From NCBI GenBank assembly GCA_027083925.1, contig JALWMK010000164.1, positions 1 to 33,730 on the forward strand: 33,730 bases of DNA. Reading direction: 5' to 3'. Shown one piece after another: positions 1-7,080 of this stretch. How positions within the stretch are numbered: position 1 is the stretch's first letter; each line of letters begins with the position of its first letter. Under the pieces are notes generated by a model. It searched no databases. It was not told the origin of the DNA and saw only the letters and a program-made list of their open reading frames with translations. This DNA is from Sedimenticola sp. (lineage in GTDB: Bacteria; Pseudomonadota; Gammaproteobacteria; Chromatiales; Chromatiaceae). A program made the position numbers and the translations under genes.

Positions 1-346
1 TGACATTGTCTTTGATGACATTGAAGTTACCACGCACCTGCACACCGGAATCTATATCATTGGCAGACTCGCCGGAATTGGTCAAATGCAGGTTTTTCAG
101 GGTGGCCCCATCGGTTTTCAGAACCACCACAGAGCCTTTTCCACCGGCATCAATGGTTGCCTTGCCCTGCCCATCAACAGTAATGGGACGAGTCACAACA
201 ACCGGCCCGGCATAGGTGCCGGGCGCCAGCGCCAGGGTTTCGCCATCCGGCGTCTGGTCAATCAACTCCTGCAGGGCCAACTGGCCGTCGGCAACACAAA
301 GCCCCGGCAACAGCAGCAACAGCAAGCCCCACAGGCGCATGGCCAT
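1..346 (-). CDS. nosD: NosD, periplasmic copper-site maturation protein (5' part, runs off left edge)
   Basis: The first 115 residues are visible; the rest lies beyond the left edge. It opens with a signal peptide (MAMRLWGLLLLLLPGLCVADG) and continues into a carbohydrate-binding/sugar-hydrolase (CASH) type right-handed beta-helix, with typical phrases such as LAPGTYAGPVVVTRPITVDG and LKNLHLTNSG. NosD works with the NosF-NosY ABC transporter in assembling the copper centres of nitrous oxide reductase in the periplasm. Its start codon overlaps the nosB stop by one base (TGATG), so the two are probably translationally coupled; an in-frame ATG six bases further in is an alternative. nosF, nosY and nosL, if present, would lie outside the window. 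Identity is inferred from domain type plus position after nosB and nosZ. Confidence 0.88.
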   Translation of the reverse strand, partial: MAMRLWGLLLLLLPGLCVADGQLALQELIDQTPDGETLALAPGTYAGPVVVTRPITVDGQGKATIDAGGKGSVVVLKTDGATLKNLHLTNSGESANDIDSGVQVRGNFNVIKDNV

Positions 347-1593
347 CACTTATTGCGGGCATCTTTGCGCCGCATCAACGCGGCCACCGCCAGCAATGCC
401 GACATCAACAGCATCATGCCAAAGCCGATACTGGGATAAGAGTGGGTGGTAAACTGCGCCACCTTGCCCTGGCCAAACACCGTGGGCATGAAGGGCTTGA
501 CGGTAAATGCGCCCATATCATTCAGGTTGTGGCCATACCACCACAGCCAGGCAGAGTATTCGATGAGGAAAAACACGGGTAGCGCCATGGGCACCAGGAT
601 CAGTAACCAGTACAGGGCACCGCTGCTTTTGCGCGCTCCCCAGACCATCAATACCATAGCGGCGACAATGCCCCAAAATACCACATGGGATGCTGTGGTC
701 ATGGTCTTGACCAGCGGCTCGATCTCTTCCGGAACATTGAAATACCGGCCCAGGCTTTGTTCATAATGCCAACGCATGACTTGCAGATTGCTGCCCGTCC
801 ATTCCTCACGCTCATTGGCGGGTTTCTTTTTCTGATCGATCAGGAACAGGATTTTGAGCATTTCGATATTGGCTTCCTTGTCACCGGTATCTGCTGCTTT
901 TCCAGCACCCTTGCCCAGCTGCACCTGCATACCTTCAGAGCTGACCAATTCACTACCCAGACCAGCCAGTTTGCGGGTAATCTCATCTTCACTGGCTTGT
1001 TGTTCCACGATCGACAGATTGTCTTCGGGAAGAGCTTCCTGCATGCGCTTGATGACGGTATCACCCGCATCTGTTTCGCCACCCCGTTCGGCATCCTGAT
1101 CCATGGCGCTCACCAGGGCGCGTACATAGCCGGCGCTTTGGTATTTCAATCCGTCAGCCCCATACCAGGTCATGTACATCCAGATGGCAATGGCGGCGAA
1201 ACCCACCGACATCAGCGGCACGCGGATCTTCGGCTTGGTGCAGGCAAAACCCAGCAGCATCACACCCAGAAATGACATCAGGAAAAGGGAGAATGGGCGT
1301 TCGACCACGCCACCCGCTGCAATGGGATACATGCCCACATAATGGTTGATGGTATCCATCTCATGTACACAGTCCAGTGCTTCTTCTTCTGTAATTTCTT
1401 CCTTTTCAATTTTCTTGCAGCCATTAAACACGCCATTCATATGAAAGTGAATTCTCACCCCATCCGGAAAGGCATCCTCCGGATAGTTTGGAGCGGTAAG
1501 AGAGACCCACCATGCTGGCGCGAAATAGATGATTACCAGCAGTACAAGACTGGCCAGAATCAGCAGATTGGAGATGATTACACGCTTGGACAT
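346..1593 (-). CDS. nosB: NosB-like multi-pass membrane protein of the clade II nos cluster
   Basis: This 415-residue protein has an N-terminal membrane segment (about 8-30, ILASLVLLVIIYFAPAWW), two more near 100-145, a long charged and probably periplasmic stretch (about 170-285), and three hydrophobic segments towards the C-terminus (about 300-325, 330-355, 385-408). This layout and the position between nosZ and nosD fit NosB, a membrane protein found with Sec-exported NosZ in organisms such as Wolinella. NosB is thought to take part in electron transfer or NosZ maturation, but its exact job is unsettled. No heme motif or iron-sulfur cysteine motif is seen. A terminator precedes the gene, so it may have its own promoter in 1594-1710; I could not pick one out. 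Confidence 0.82.
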   Translation of the reverse strand: MSKRVIISNLLILASLVLLVIIYFAPAWWVSLTAPNYPEDAFPDGVRIHFHMNGVFNGCKKIEKEEITEEEALDCVHEMDTINHYVGMYPIAAGGVVERPFSLFLMSFLGVMLLGFACTKPKIRVPLMSVGFAAIAIWMYMTWYGADGLKYQSAGYVRALVSAMDQDAERGGETDAGDTVIKRMQEALPEDNLSIVEQQASEDEITRKLAGLGSELVSSEGMQVQLGKGAGKAADTGDKEANIEMLKILFLIDQKKKPANEREEWTGSNLQVMRWHYEQSLGRYFNVPEEIEPLVKTMTTASHVVFWGIVAAMVLMVWGARKSSGALYWLLILVPMALPVFFLIEYSAWLWWYGHNLNDMGAFTVKPFMPTVFGQGKVAQFTTHSYPSIGFGMMLLMSALLAVAALMRRKDARNK

Positions 1594-1710
1594 GACAATA
1601 CCTGTTGGATCGAAAAAAACTGAAGGATAAAACTATGTGTTTTCACCATGGAAGGCTATGACGATTCGCAATCGAGCCCCCAGGGGAAATCACCACCTGC
1701 CGTCAAAGTG

Positions 1711-1746
1711 AAAAACTCCCCGCCGAGACACCATCCCGGCAGGGAG
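1711..1746 (-). terminator. Rho-independent terminator after the diheme cytochrome gene
   Basis: Read on the minus strand, CTCCCTGCCG and CGGCGGGGAG form a 10-bp stem (one G-T pair) with an 11-base loop, followed directly by TTTTT. It lies about 50 bases after the stop of the diheme cytochrome gene and about 115 bases before nosB, so it should separate the cytochrome transcript from nosBD. Confidence 0.85.
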
Positions 1747-1795
1747 AAACATCTGATTGCCTATGTCTATTCAGGCCAAAGCCTGATCCGACGAA

Positions 1796-2512
1796 TCAAT
1801 CGTAATCAGGGTTCAGCCATTCCTTGGAAGGCGCCAGGTCTTCCTTGGGCACGGGAAGCCGGGAAGCATAGTTGATTACATGCAACGCATCATCATGGGT
1901 GAAGCGCTTGATCTGCTCGACCATCTCCGGATTGGCGTTGCGGCGCTTGCCGTCACGAATCCACTCGAACTGGCGCACCATGTACTTGTAGTGCTGTCCC
2001 TGGATCTTGGGATAATACTTTTCTGCATCACCTTCACCGTTTTTGCCATGGCATTTTACGCAGTTATCCTCATACAGCTTTTTCCCCTTCTCATAATCGG
2101 GGGTGCCTTCTTCCCACTCTCCTTTGCCGTTATCCGGATTCATGGGCAGCTTGGCGATGTAATGCGTTACATCTGCCATGGCCTGGGGACCGCCGATGGA
2201 TTCCGGCTTGGCAAACGGATACATGGTCGGGTTGTCCCGGTTGCCTTCGCGAATATCAGCCAGTTGTTTGACCAACACCGCCTGATGTTGCCCGGAAATC
2301 TGCGGGAAAGTACCGTCTTTGGATCCCCAGCCTTCTGTCAAATGACAGGCTGCACAGACCTCATACACCTCGATGCCGTTTTCATGATCCGGCTTCAAAT
2401 GCAAGGCTTCATCTCTCTCTCCCCCATCCGTCATCCATACCGCAAAAGCGGAGCCACTAACCATTACAGTGGCGGCAATACCAAGCATGGATACCATCAA
2501 ACGTTTGTTCAT
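1796..2512 (-). CDS. Periplasmic diheme cytochrome c (c4-like) of the nos cluster
   Basis: This is a 238-residue protein. The start at 2512 is chosen because GGAGA lies just upstream and it gives a clean signal peptide (MNKRLMVSMLGIAATVMVSG, then SAFA). Two CXXCH heme motifs follow: CAACH near residue 54 and CVKCH near residue 150, each in a repeated class I cytochrome half with similar phrases (YPKIQGQH, FPQISGQH, LVKQLADIREGNR, MVRQFEWIRDGKR). The tandem halves suggest a cytochrome c4-like fold. Its likely role is to carry electrons in the periplasm from the NapC-type quinol dehydrogenase encoded upstream to NosZ. It has its own FNR-type promoter and a strong terminator, so it is probably a separately expressed unit. 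Confidence 0.85.
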   Translation of the reverse strand: MNKRLMVSMLGIAATVMVSGSAFAVWMTDGGERDEALHLKPDHENGIEVYEVCAACHLTEGWGSKDGTFPQISGQHQAVLVKQLADIREGNRDNPTMYPFAKPESIGGPQAMADVTHYIAKLPMNPDNGKGEWEEGTPDYEKGKKLYEDNCVKCHGKNGEGDAEKYYPKIQGQHYKYMVRQFEWIRDGKRRNANPEMVEQIKRFTHDDALHVINYASRLPVPKEDLAPSKEWLNPDYD

Positions 2513-2585
2513 AATCTGTTCTCCAAAAAACAAAGCCACGGCTTGGCGGCACAGCGTCATGCCCATCCAAGCCCACATTAAAAAA

Positions 2586-2634
2586 CCACAAAATAGTAAC
2601 ATTCAAACCACGCTCCACACTTGAGCCATATCAA
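2586..2634 (-). promoter_or_regulatory. FNR/DNR-type class II promoter of the diheme cytochrome gene
   Basis: On the minus strand TTGATATGGCTCAA (2634-2621) matches the FNR-family consensus TTGAT-N4-ATCAA in nine of ten positions. A -10-like TACTAT lies so that the box is centred at exactly -41.5 from a start site near 2586, the standard class II activator position. Start codon is at 2512. Binding by FNR, DNR or NnrR cannot be told apart from sequence. Confidence 0.72.
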
Positions 2635-2699
2635 GTGCAAAGCCATAAGCCCTTGAAAGTAAAACAAACACTTTCTATAAGGTTTTTCTTCACATCCAC

Positions 2700-2732
2700 A
2701 GCTTACCGAAAAACATGGCTTTTCGGCAAGCT
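2700..2732 (-). repeat. Perfect-in-RNA 13-bp hairpin in the cytochrome gap
   Basis: On the minus strand AGCTTGCCGAAAA pairs fully with TTTTCGGTAAGCT (one G-U pair). Read from the plus strand one pair is a mismatch, which suggests that the minus-strand RNA is the functional form. It has no U-tract, so it may stabilise or process the upstream message rather than end it. Confidence 0.55.
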
Positions 2733-2819
2733 GCACACAATGTGGCAGAACTTGCCATTTTCATTGAGTGTAGCTCATTGAAAATACCAGGAACACGGAA
2801 TTGCACTCCCTGCTCCCGG

Positions 2820-2850
2820 GCTGAAAAGCCCTTCTATGGCCTTTTTCAGC
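2820..2850 (-). terminator. Hairpin directly after the NapC-cytochrome c gene
   Basis: On the minus strand GCTGAAAAAGGCC and GGGCTTTTCAGC form a roughly 11-bp stem with a short loop, beginning a few bases after the stop codon at 2857. The tail is not U-rich, so it is a weak intrinsic terminator or an mRNA 3' stabiliser. Confidence 0.55.
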
Positions 2851-2856
2851 ATCCTG

Positions 2857-4050
2857 CTAGTCATCCTGATAGGACAACCACGCCAGAATATCTGCGATTT
2901 CAGCATCACTAAACTGTTGAAATATCTGTTGATCCCTGGGGTCATCATGGATGCGCTCGCCCTTGCGGAATCTTTCCACCTGGCGCAACAGATATTTGCT
3001 GTGCTGCCCGGTAAGCATGGGAATGGTCAGCATGCGGTTGCCCTCCCCTTTCGCCCCATGACAGGTAGCACATTCCTTGCGGTACAAGCGGCCTCCTGCA
3101 CCCGCATTTCCCGGATAATGGGGAATATTCAGGGATCTCTTGCTCTCTTCCAGGCGCGCCAGGGCATCAAAGCCTTCATCCTTTACCACATCCTCTTCAT
3201 CGATAACTGCAATATGGGTTGGCAAATCGATGCTGGCCAGATAGGAGGTAATAGTATGCAAATCCGTGCCGGGCAGCTCCCGGTCATTGGAAAAGGGAAT
3301 CATGGGAATATTAATGCGTTTGCGGTTCTTGAAGTACTCCAGTTGCCGAGCCAGGTATTCGGGATTCATGCCCGCCAAACGGGGATATTCGCCATCCGGC
3401 GTTCCCTGGGCATAGATTCCGTGACAGGAGGCACAGGTTTGCATGATATCTTCGGCATCTTCCGGGTCAAATTCCGGTATATCGGCCTTCTCCGTATGGG
3501 AACGCGGCAGACGATGGGCAATCCCCTTGTGGCAGTCGATGCAGGTTTTACCCTCCTCCATTGCATCCTTGTGGGCGCGGGCAGGGAAGCGCGCCTGTCC
3601 AGGCAAATCCATGATCGAAAAATCGTGGCAGTTACGGCACTCTCTGGAATCTGTCTCTTCCATGACCTTCCATACCCGCTCCGCCAGTGCCGGGCGCCGC
3701 GCTTCAAATTTTTCTTTGGTATCGATGCTTCCCATAAGCCAGTGATAGACCTCACCGGAGGCCTGTACCTTACGCAATAATTTTGGGATCCATTCTTTGG
3801 GGACATGGCAATCCGGGCAGCCAGCCTGCACGCCCGATGGATTGGAAAAATGTACGGATGTCTTGTATTCCTGGTACACATTGTCGTGCATTTCGTGGCA
3901 GGAAATGCAAAAAGACATGCTGTTGGTTGCCTCCATGGCGGTGTTGAAGCCACCCCAAAGCAGCATGCCCAATACCACCAGGGCAATGCCACTCCAGAGC
4001 GAACGACGCTTGTACACGGTCTTTGCTGAAGGGCTTTTTGTTTTCATCAT
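2857..4050 (-). CDS. Hexaheme NapC/NirT-type quinol dehydrogenase fused to a diheme cytochrome c
   Basis: This 397-residue membrane-anchored protein has one N-terminal transmembrane helix (about 17-37, SGIALVVLGMLLWGGF). A NapC/NirT tetraheme domain follows with four CXXCH motifs (CISCH near 48, CPDCH near 79, CRNCH near 138, CIDCH near 170). The C-terminal half adds two class I cytochrome c domains with CASCH near 207 and CATCH near 325. NapC/NirT proteins oxidise quinol and pass electrons to periplasmic reductases, and the added domains could let this one hand electrons directly to NosZ or its cytochromes. Usual NapC proteins are about 200 residues, so the fusion doubles that length. Its place between nosZ and nosB ties it to N2O reduction. 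The quinol specificity is inferred. Confidence 0.85.
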   Translation of the reverse strand: MMKTKSPSAKTVYKRRSLWSGIALVVLGMLLWGGFNTAMEATNSMSFCISCHEMHDNVYQEYKTSVHFSNPSGVQAGCPDCHVPKEWIPKLLRKVQASGEVYHWLMGSIDTKEKFEARRPALAERVWKVMEETDSRECRNCHDFSIMDLPGQARFPARAHKDAMEEGKTCIDCHKGIAHRLPRSHTEKADIPEFDPEDAEDIMQTCASCHGIYAQGTPDGEYPRLAGMNPEYLARQLEYFKNRKRINIPMIPFSNDRELPGTDLHTITSYLASIDLPTHIAVIDEEDVVKDEGFDALARLEESKRSLNIPHYPGNAGAGGRLYRKECATCHGAKGEGNRMLTIPMLTGQHSKYLLRQVERFRKGERIHDDPRDQQIFQQFSDAEIADILAWLSYQDD

Positions 4051-4064
4051 CTACTCAATAAAGA

Positions 4065-4093
4065 GAACGGCCTGGCACAATGCCAGGCCGTTC
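4065..4093 (-). terminator. 13-bp perfect hairpin between monoheme cytochrome and NapC-cytochrome genes
   Basis: GAACGGCCTGGCA and TGCCAGGCCGTTC form a perfect 13-bp stem with a 3-base loop, filling most of the 63-base gap. On the minus strand it is followed by TCTTTATTG, only partly U-rich, so it may attenuate rather than fully terminate. Confidence 0.65.
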
Positions 4094-4113
4094 GATTGGT
4101 ACCTGCTGCCTAA

Positions 4114-4455
4114 TCAGGGAGCGAGCTTGGACACATAATCCGCCAGTGTATCCAGGTCTTCATCACTGAAGCGCGGCTTGCCTTCCGGCGTCACCATCAC
4201 GCCTTTCATGGCGATGGACTGCCCATTGGCGCGGGCACCGCTCATGATGTCCTTGATCTGTTGCAGTACATATGCCTTGTTCTGGCCGGCAATCTTTGGG
4301 TAGGCGGGCATCAACGGTGTTTTTCCATCCTTTCCGTGACAGGCGGCACATGTCATATACAGCCTTTTTCCGGAAGCTGCGGACGCAACGCTGCCAAAAG
4401 CAAAAGCGGCAAGAACCGCGGACAGAACAATTGTTCTACTGGATAACCTAATCAT
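4114..4455 (-). CDS. Small periplasmic monoheme cytochrome c next to nosZ
   Basis: This is a 113-residue class I cytochrome. I use the start at 4455 rather than the longer frame because it has AGGAG upstream and opens directly with a signal peptide (MIRLSSRTIVLSAVLAAFAF, cleaved after ASA). A single heme motif CAACH occurs near residue 37. Possible distal methionines lie in the MKGVMVTPEGKP segment. The fold is like the short c-type cytochromes often encoded beside Sec-type nosZ (nosC1/nosC2 in other organisms). The likely job is final electron delivery to the CuA site of NosZ. Calling it NosC would be a positional guess, so no symbol is given. Confidence 0.85.
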   Translation of the reverse strand: MIRLSSRTIVLSAVLAAFAFGSVASAASGKRLYMTCAACHGKDGKTPLMPAYPKIAGQNKAYVLQQIKDIMSGARANGQSIAMKGVMVTPEGKPRFSDEDLDTLADYVSKLAP

Positions 4456-4478
4456 TACTTCACATTCTCCTAAAAGAA

Positions 4479-4498
4479 GGGGGTGAGCAATCACCCCC
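4479..4498 (-). terminator. Intrinsic terminator between nosZ and the monoheme cytochrome
   Basis: On the minus strand GGGGGTGA and TCACCCCC form a perfect 8-bp GC-rich stem with a 4-base loop, followed by TTCTTTT. It sits directly before the ribosome-binding site of the cytochrome gene, so only readthrough from nosZ would reach the next gene. Confidence 0.75.
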
Positions 4499-4519
4499 GT
4501 ATATTACATCCTGAATGAG

Positions 4520-4561
4520 GTTTCCGGCGCCTTGCCTTTAACCAAGGCAGGTGCCGGAAAC
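4520..4561 (-). terminator. Long hairpin just after nosZ
   Basis: A stem of about 17 bp with one bulged T and one G-T pair (arms 4520-4538 and 4544-4561) starts seven bases after the nosZ stop. It lacks a U-tract. Together with the terminator at 4479-4498 it makes a tandem structure that could protect the nosZ message and lower expression downstream. Confidence 0.7.
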
Positions 4562-4567
4562 AGGCGC

Positions 4568-6880
4568 TTATTTGACTTTCTTGGCGCCGTTCTCTATCAG
4601 ATAGGTCTTGGCGCGCAGACCCATGTCTGCGGTCTTGACCTGATACTGCCACCACTGGTTGGCCCACAACATGGCGTTGTTCCAGTCTTTCTTGGCGGCA
4701 GCCGCCTCAGACTTGGCTTTGGCTTCCTTGGCGAAACCGAGCTGGTCGGTAGCATCCTCCACCAGAGCAACTACAGTCGGGAAATCCTTGTAGTTGTGGC
4801 TGGTAATGAAGCCTACCACCTCGTTGATTACAGCTTGGGTATCGATGTTGGTCTGAACCTGCTTCTTGTAATCAGCCTCGGTGTAGTTGGTGCCCGCAAC
4901 CAGGCCACCTGCTTCTGCCTTGTATCCTTTTGGCTGCACCAGCAGATAACCCTGCATCTCCAGGTGAAGTGCGGAGCAGAACTCGGTGCAGTAGTAAGGA
5001 TAGACGCCAGCTTTTTCCGCTACGAAAGTAGCCGAAGCCGTCTTGCCCGGCTCGATGGAGAGCTGGACATTCTGGCCGTACAGGGCGAAACCATGGGTTT
5101 CGTCCTGGGCACGTTCGAGGTTGGTGATATGGATGGATACGGTATCACCTTCGGTAACCTCGATGATTTCGGGCGTCAGATGAGAGCGGATCGCTGTGCC
5201 ATAGACATGAACGGTACACTTGCCGTCGGCATCGCATGTGCGTTCGACCTTTTCACGACCAGCACGAGTTTTCCACTGGGAACGCTTGTCGAGGCGGCTG
5301 TTCCAGCCAGACTTGTAGCGAATGCCAGGCTTCAGCTTGTCAGCCTTGATGGCAACCACATAATGCGGCTCACCCAGAGGGAGAGGCATGTCGTACAACA
5401 GTTGCATCTTGTCGCCACTGATATCGATGAGCTGGTGGTTCTGCGGATGCAGCGGACCCACGGGATTGAAACGGTCGATGGCCAGCTTGTTCAACGCCAC
5501 CAGATATTTGCCATCTGGAGTAACGGAGTCACCTTCCATGGTCATCAAGTGACCAACGTTATAGTGAATCGGCAGCTGATCCAGCACCTTGCCTTCACAG
5601 TAGTCCCACTTGGTAACCATGGAATCCACATAAATGGAGGTGTAAACGATACATTTCTTGGAATCATACTGCGTATGCAGCGGTCCCAGGCCAACGGCGA
5701 CAGATTTGTGCAGGGTATCCTTCAATGCAATGATGGGAATACCATAAGGATCTTTGCCTTCGAACTTCTTGGCTTTGATTGCAGCCTGAATCTTCTTCCA
5801 GTCATAAACCCAGGCATGGCTGTCCAGCTTGCCCGAAACAATGATCTTGTCGCCAGTAGGCGCCACATCAACACCGTGCGGGCTTTTTGGTTCAGGAATC
5901 AGATACAGCAACCCGTTGTCTACAGCTTCTTTGATGCTGATCAATGTCATACCATTGACTTTCTTGCCGATTTTTCCGGCCTTGACCAGTTTTGCGGCCT
6001 TCTGCCAGTGTGTGATATGCATGAAGTCGGTATCTTTGGCGGAACAACCAGCCTCAAATGGAGGACGGCCACGCTCGATACCGCCGACATAACGCTCGGT
6101 ACAGAAAGAGTTGGTGAAACCCCAGCCCATGGATGGCCCCTTACCCGCATCAGAAAGATCCTGACTATAGGGAGGAAGCTCAAAGGTAAAGGAGTTTTCA
6201 GGCTCGATCTTGCCCTTCTCCATGTTGAATTTCCAATAGGTCAAACCACCGCGGTATTTGTCGTTGAATTTCTCCAGCGGCACAAAACCACTACCTTTGT
6301 AGGGTGACGCATACTGTGCCGCATCCATCACATACTCGGTATTCGGGGTGACGAAGGCGCCGCCATGTGCATTCTGAAACAGCGGATTGACTACGATCTG
6401 CTTGGTTTCAAAGTCATGCAAATCGATAACCGCGATACGGGGATTGGCTTTATCGTTAATAAACAGGTACTTGGCATTATATTCGCCATTGGTTTCCGAA
6501 AAAGCGGGATGGTGGGTATCACCAAAAGTAATATCCTTGCCCTCGATGCGTCCCTGAGCCAGTACCGCCTTGGATTCATCGTCAAACCCATATGCCTGCC
6601 AGGGTTCCGGGGTAAAGACGCCGATATATTTGAGAATGCGCATGGACGGAATGCCATACACGATGACCTGCCCGCTCTGGCCGCCGGAGGCAAAGGCCAT
6701 GTATTCATCACGGCCACCGCTGGGGGTATAGGTTTTCGCTGCCGCCAAGATGTCTTTTTCAGTCAGCCCACGTTTTTTCATCACGTCTTTCAACGTGTCC
6801 TGAGACCAAGCATGGCCTCCGGCTGTGAGTCCCACTGCCAAAGCAACAAGGGAGGCAAGCATAGGCTTGCGTATATTCAT
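4568..6880 (-). CDS. nosZ: Nitrous oxide reductase, Sec-exported (clade II type)
   Basis: NosZ reduces N2O to N2 in the periplasm. The start at 6880 has AAGGAG seven bases upstream and gives a 770-residue protein with a plain Sec signal peptide (to about residue 26, HAWSQ) and no twin-arginine motif; Sec export marks the clade II group. Copper-site histidine motifs of the beta-propeller are visible: DTHHP near 121-125, then NAHGG, HITHW, PHGVDVAPTG, GPLHTQY, HYNVGHLMT and HPQNHQ. The C-terminal cupredoxin domain carries the CuA motif CTEFCSALHLEM near residue 630. After it come about 110 extra residues, helical and Lys/Ala-rich, with no CXXCH; some relatives (Wolinella) instead carry a heme domain there. 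Regulation is probably through the FNR-type box at 7031-7044. Confidence 0.96.
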   Translation of the reverse strand: MNIRKPMLASLVALAVGLTAGGHAWSQDTLKDVMKKRGLTEKDILAAAKTYTPSGGRDEYMAFASGGQSGQVIVYGIPSMRILKYIGVFTPEPWQAYGFDDESKAVLAQGRIEGKDITFGDTHHPAFSETNGEYNAKYLFINDKANPRIAVIDLHDFETKQIVVNPLFQNAHGGAFVTPNTEYVMDAAQYASPYKGSGFVPLEKFNDKYRGGLTYWKFNMEKGKIEPENSFTFELPPYSQDLSDAGKGPSMGWGFTNSFCTERYVGGIERGRPPFEAGCSAKDTDFMHITHWQKAAKLVKAGKIGKKVNGMTLISIKEAVDNGLLYLIPEPKSPHGVDVAPTGDKIIVSGKLDSHAWVYDWKKIQAAIKAKKFEGKDPYGIPIIALKDTLHKSVAVGLGPLHTQYDSKKCIVYTSIYVDSMVTKWDYCEGKVLDQLPIHYNVGHLMTMEGDSVTPDGKYLVALNKLAIDRFNPVGPLHPQNHQLIDISGDKMQLLYDMPLPLGEPHYVVAIKADKLKPGIRYKSGWNSRLDKRSQWKTRAGREKVERTCDADGKCTVHVYGTAIRSHLTPEIIEVTEGDTVSIHITNLERAQDETHGFALYGQNVQLSIEPGKTASATFVAEKAGVYPYYCTEFCSALHLEMQGYLLVQPKGYKAEAGGLVAGTNYTEADYKKQVQTNIDTQAVINEVVGFITSHNYKDFPTVVALVEDATDQLGFAKEAKAKSEAAAAKKDWNNAMLWANQWWQYQVKTADMGLRAKTYLIENGAKKVK

Positions 6881-7006
6881 GGTATTCTCCTTCTGGTAAC
6901 TACAATAGTGATCGAAAAAAGCCAGCACTTCCCCACCCCTTTCGATCATAAAAAATTATGACCAGCGATTACTGGCCAGTTGTCGAGTATATAGACCTTT
7001 GTAGTG

Positions 7007-7022
7007 TGTGTCATTTCACACA
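7007..7022. promoter_or_regulatory. CRP-like dyad between nosZ and menC
   Basis: TGTGTCATTTCACACA is a 16-base dyad matching the CRP core TGTGA-N6-TCACA in eight of ten positions. It lies nine bases from the FNR-type box. A second Crp/Fnr-family regulator could bind here, but the match alone is weak evidence. Confidence 0.4.
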
Positions 7023-7030
7023 GACCTGAT

Positions 7031-7044
7031 TTGACTTAAATCAA
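7031..7044. promoter_or_regulatory. FNR/DNR-type box upstream of nosZ
   Basis: TTGACTTAAATCAA matches TTGAT-N4-ATCAA in nine of ten positions. It is about 150 bases before nosZ (minus) and 37 bases before menC (plus). In the nosZ direction the best -10-like sequence (TACAAA) puts the box near -46.5 rather than -41.5, so the exact promoter is unsure. Low-oxygen or NO control of nosZ is the likely meaning. Confidence 0.65.
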
Positions 7045-7080
7045 TAACAGCGCAGGATTTTGGCAGGAAATTGTCCGGCA

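Larger units (their letters stand above)
2635..2856. other. Rest of the gap between the NapC-cytochrome and diheme cytochrome genes
   Basis: The gene-free stretch 2513-2856 holds the FNR-type promoter and two hairpins listed separately. The remainder is AT-richer than the flanking genes, and I see no convincing small gene in it on either strand. Confidence 0.6.

Noticed and set aside
4568-4930. Cytochrome domain on NosZ
   Set aside because: I looked for CXXCH in the C-terminal extension and found none.
4532-6307. Long plus-strand open frame opposite nosZ (591 codons)
   Set aside because: It is a shadow of nosZ on the other strand, with no domain and no start signal. Similar long antisense frames lie opposite nasA and nirB.
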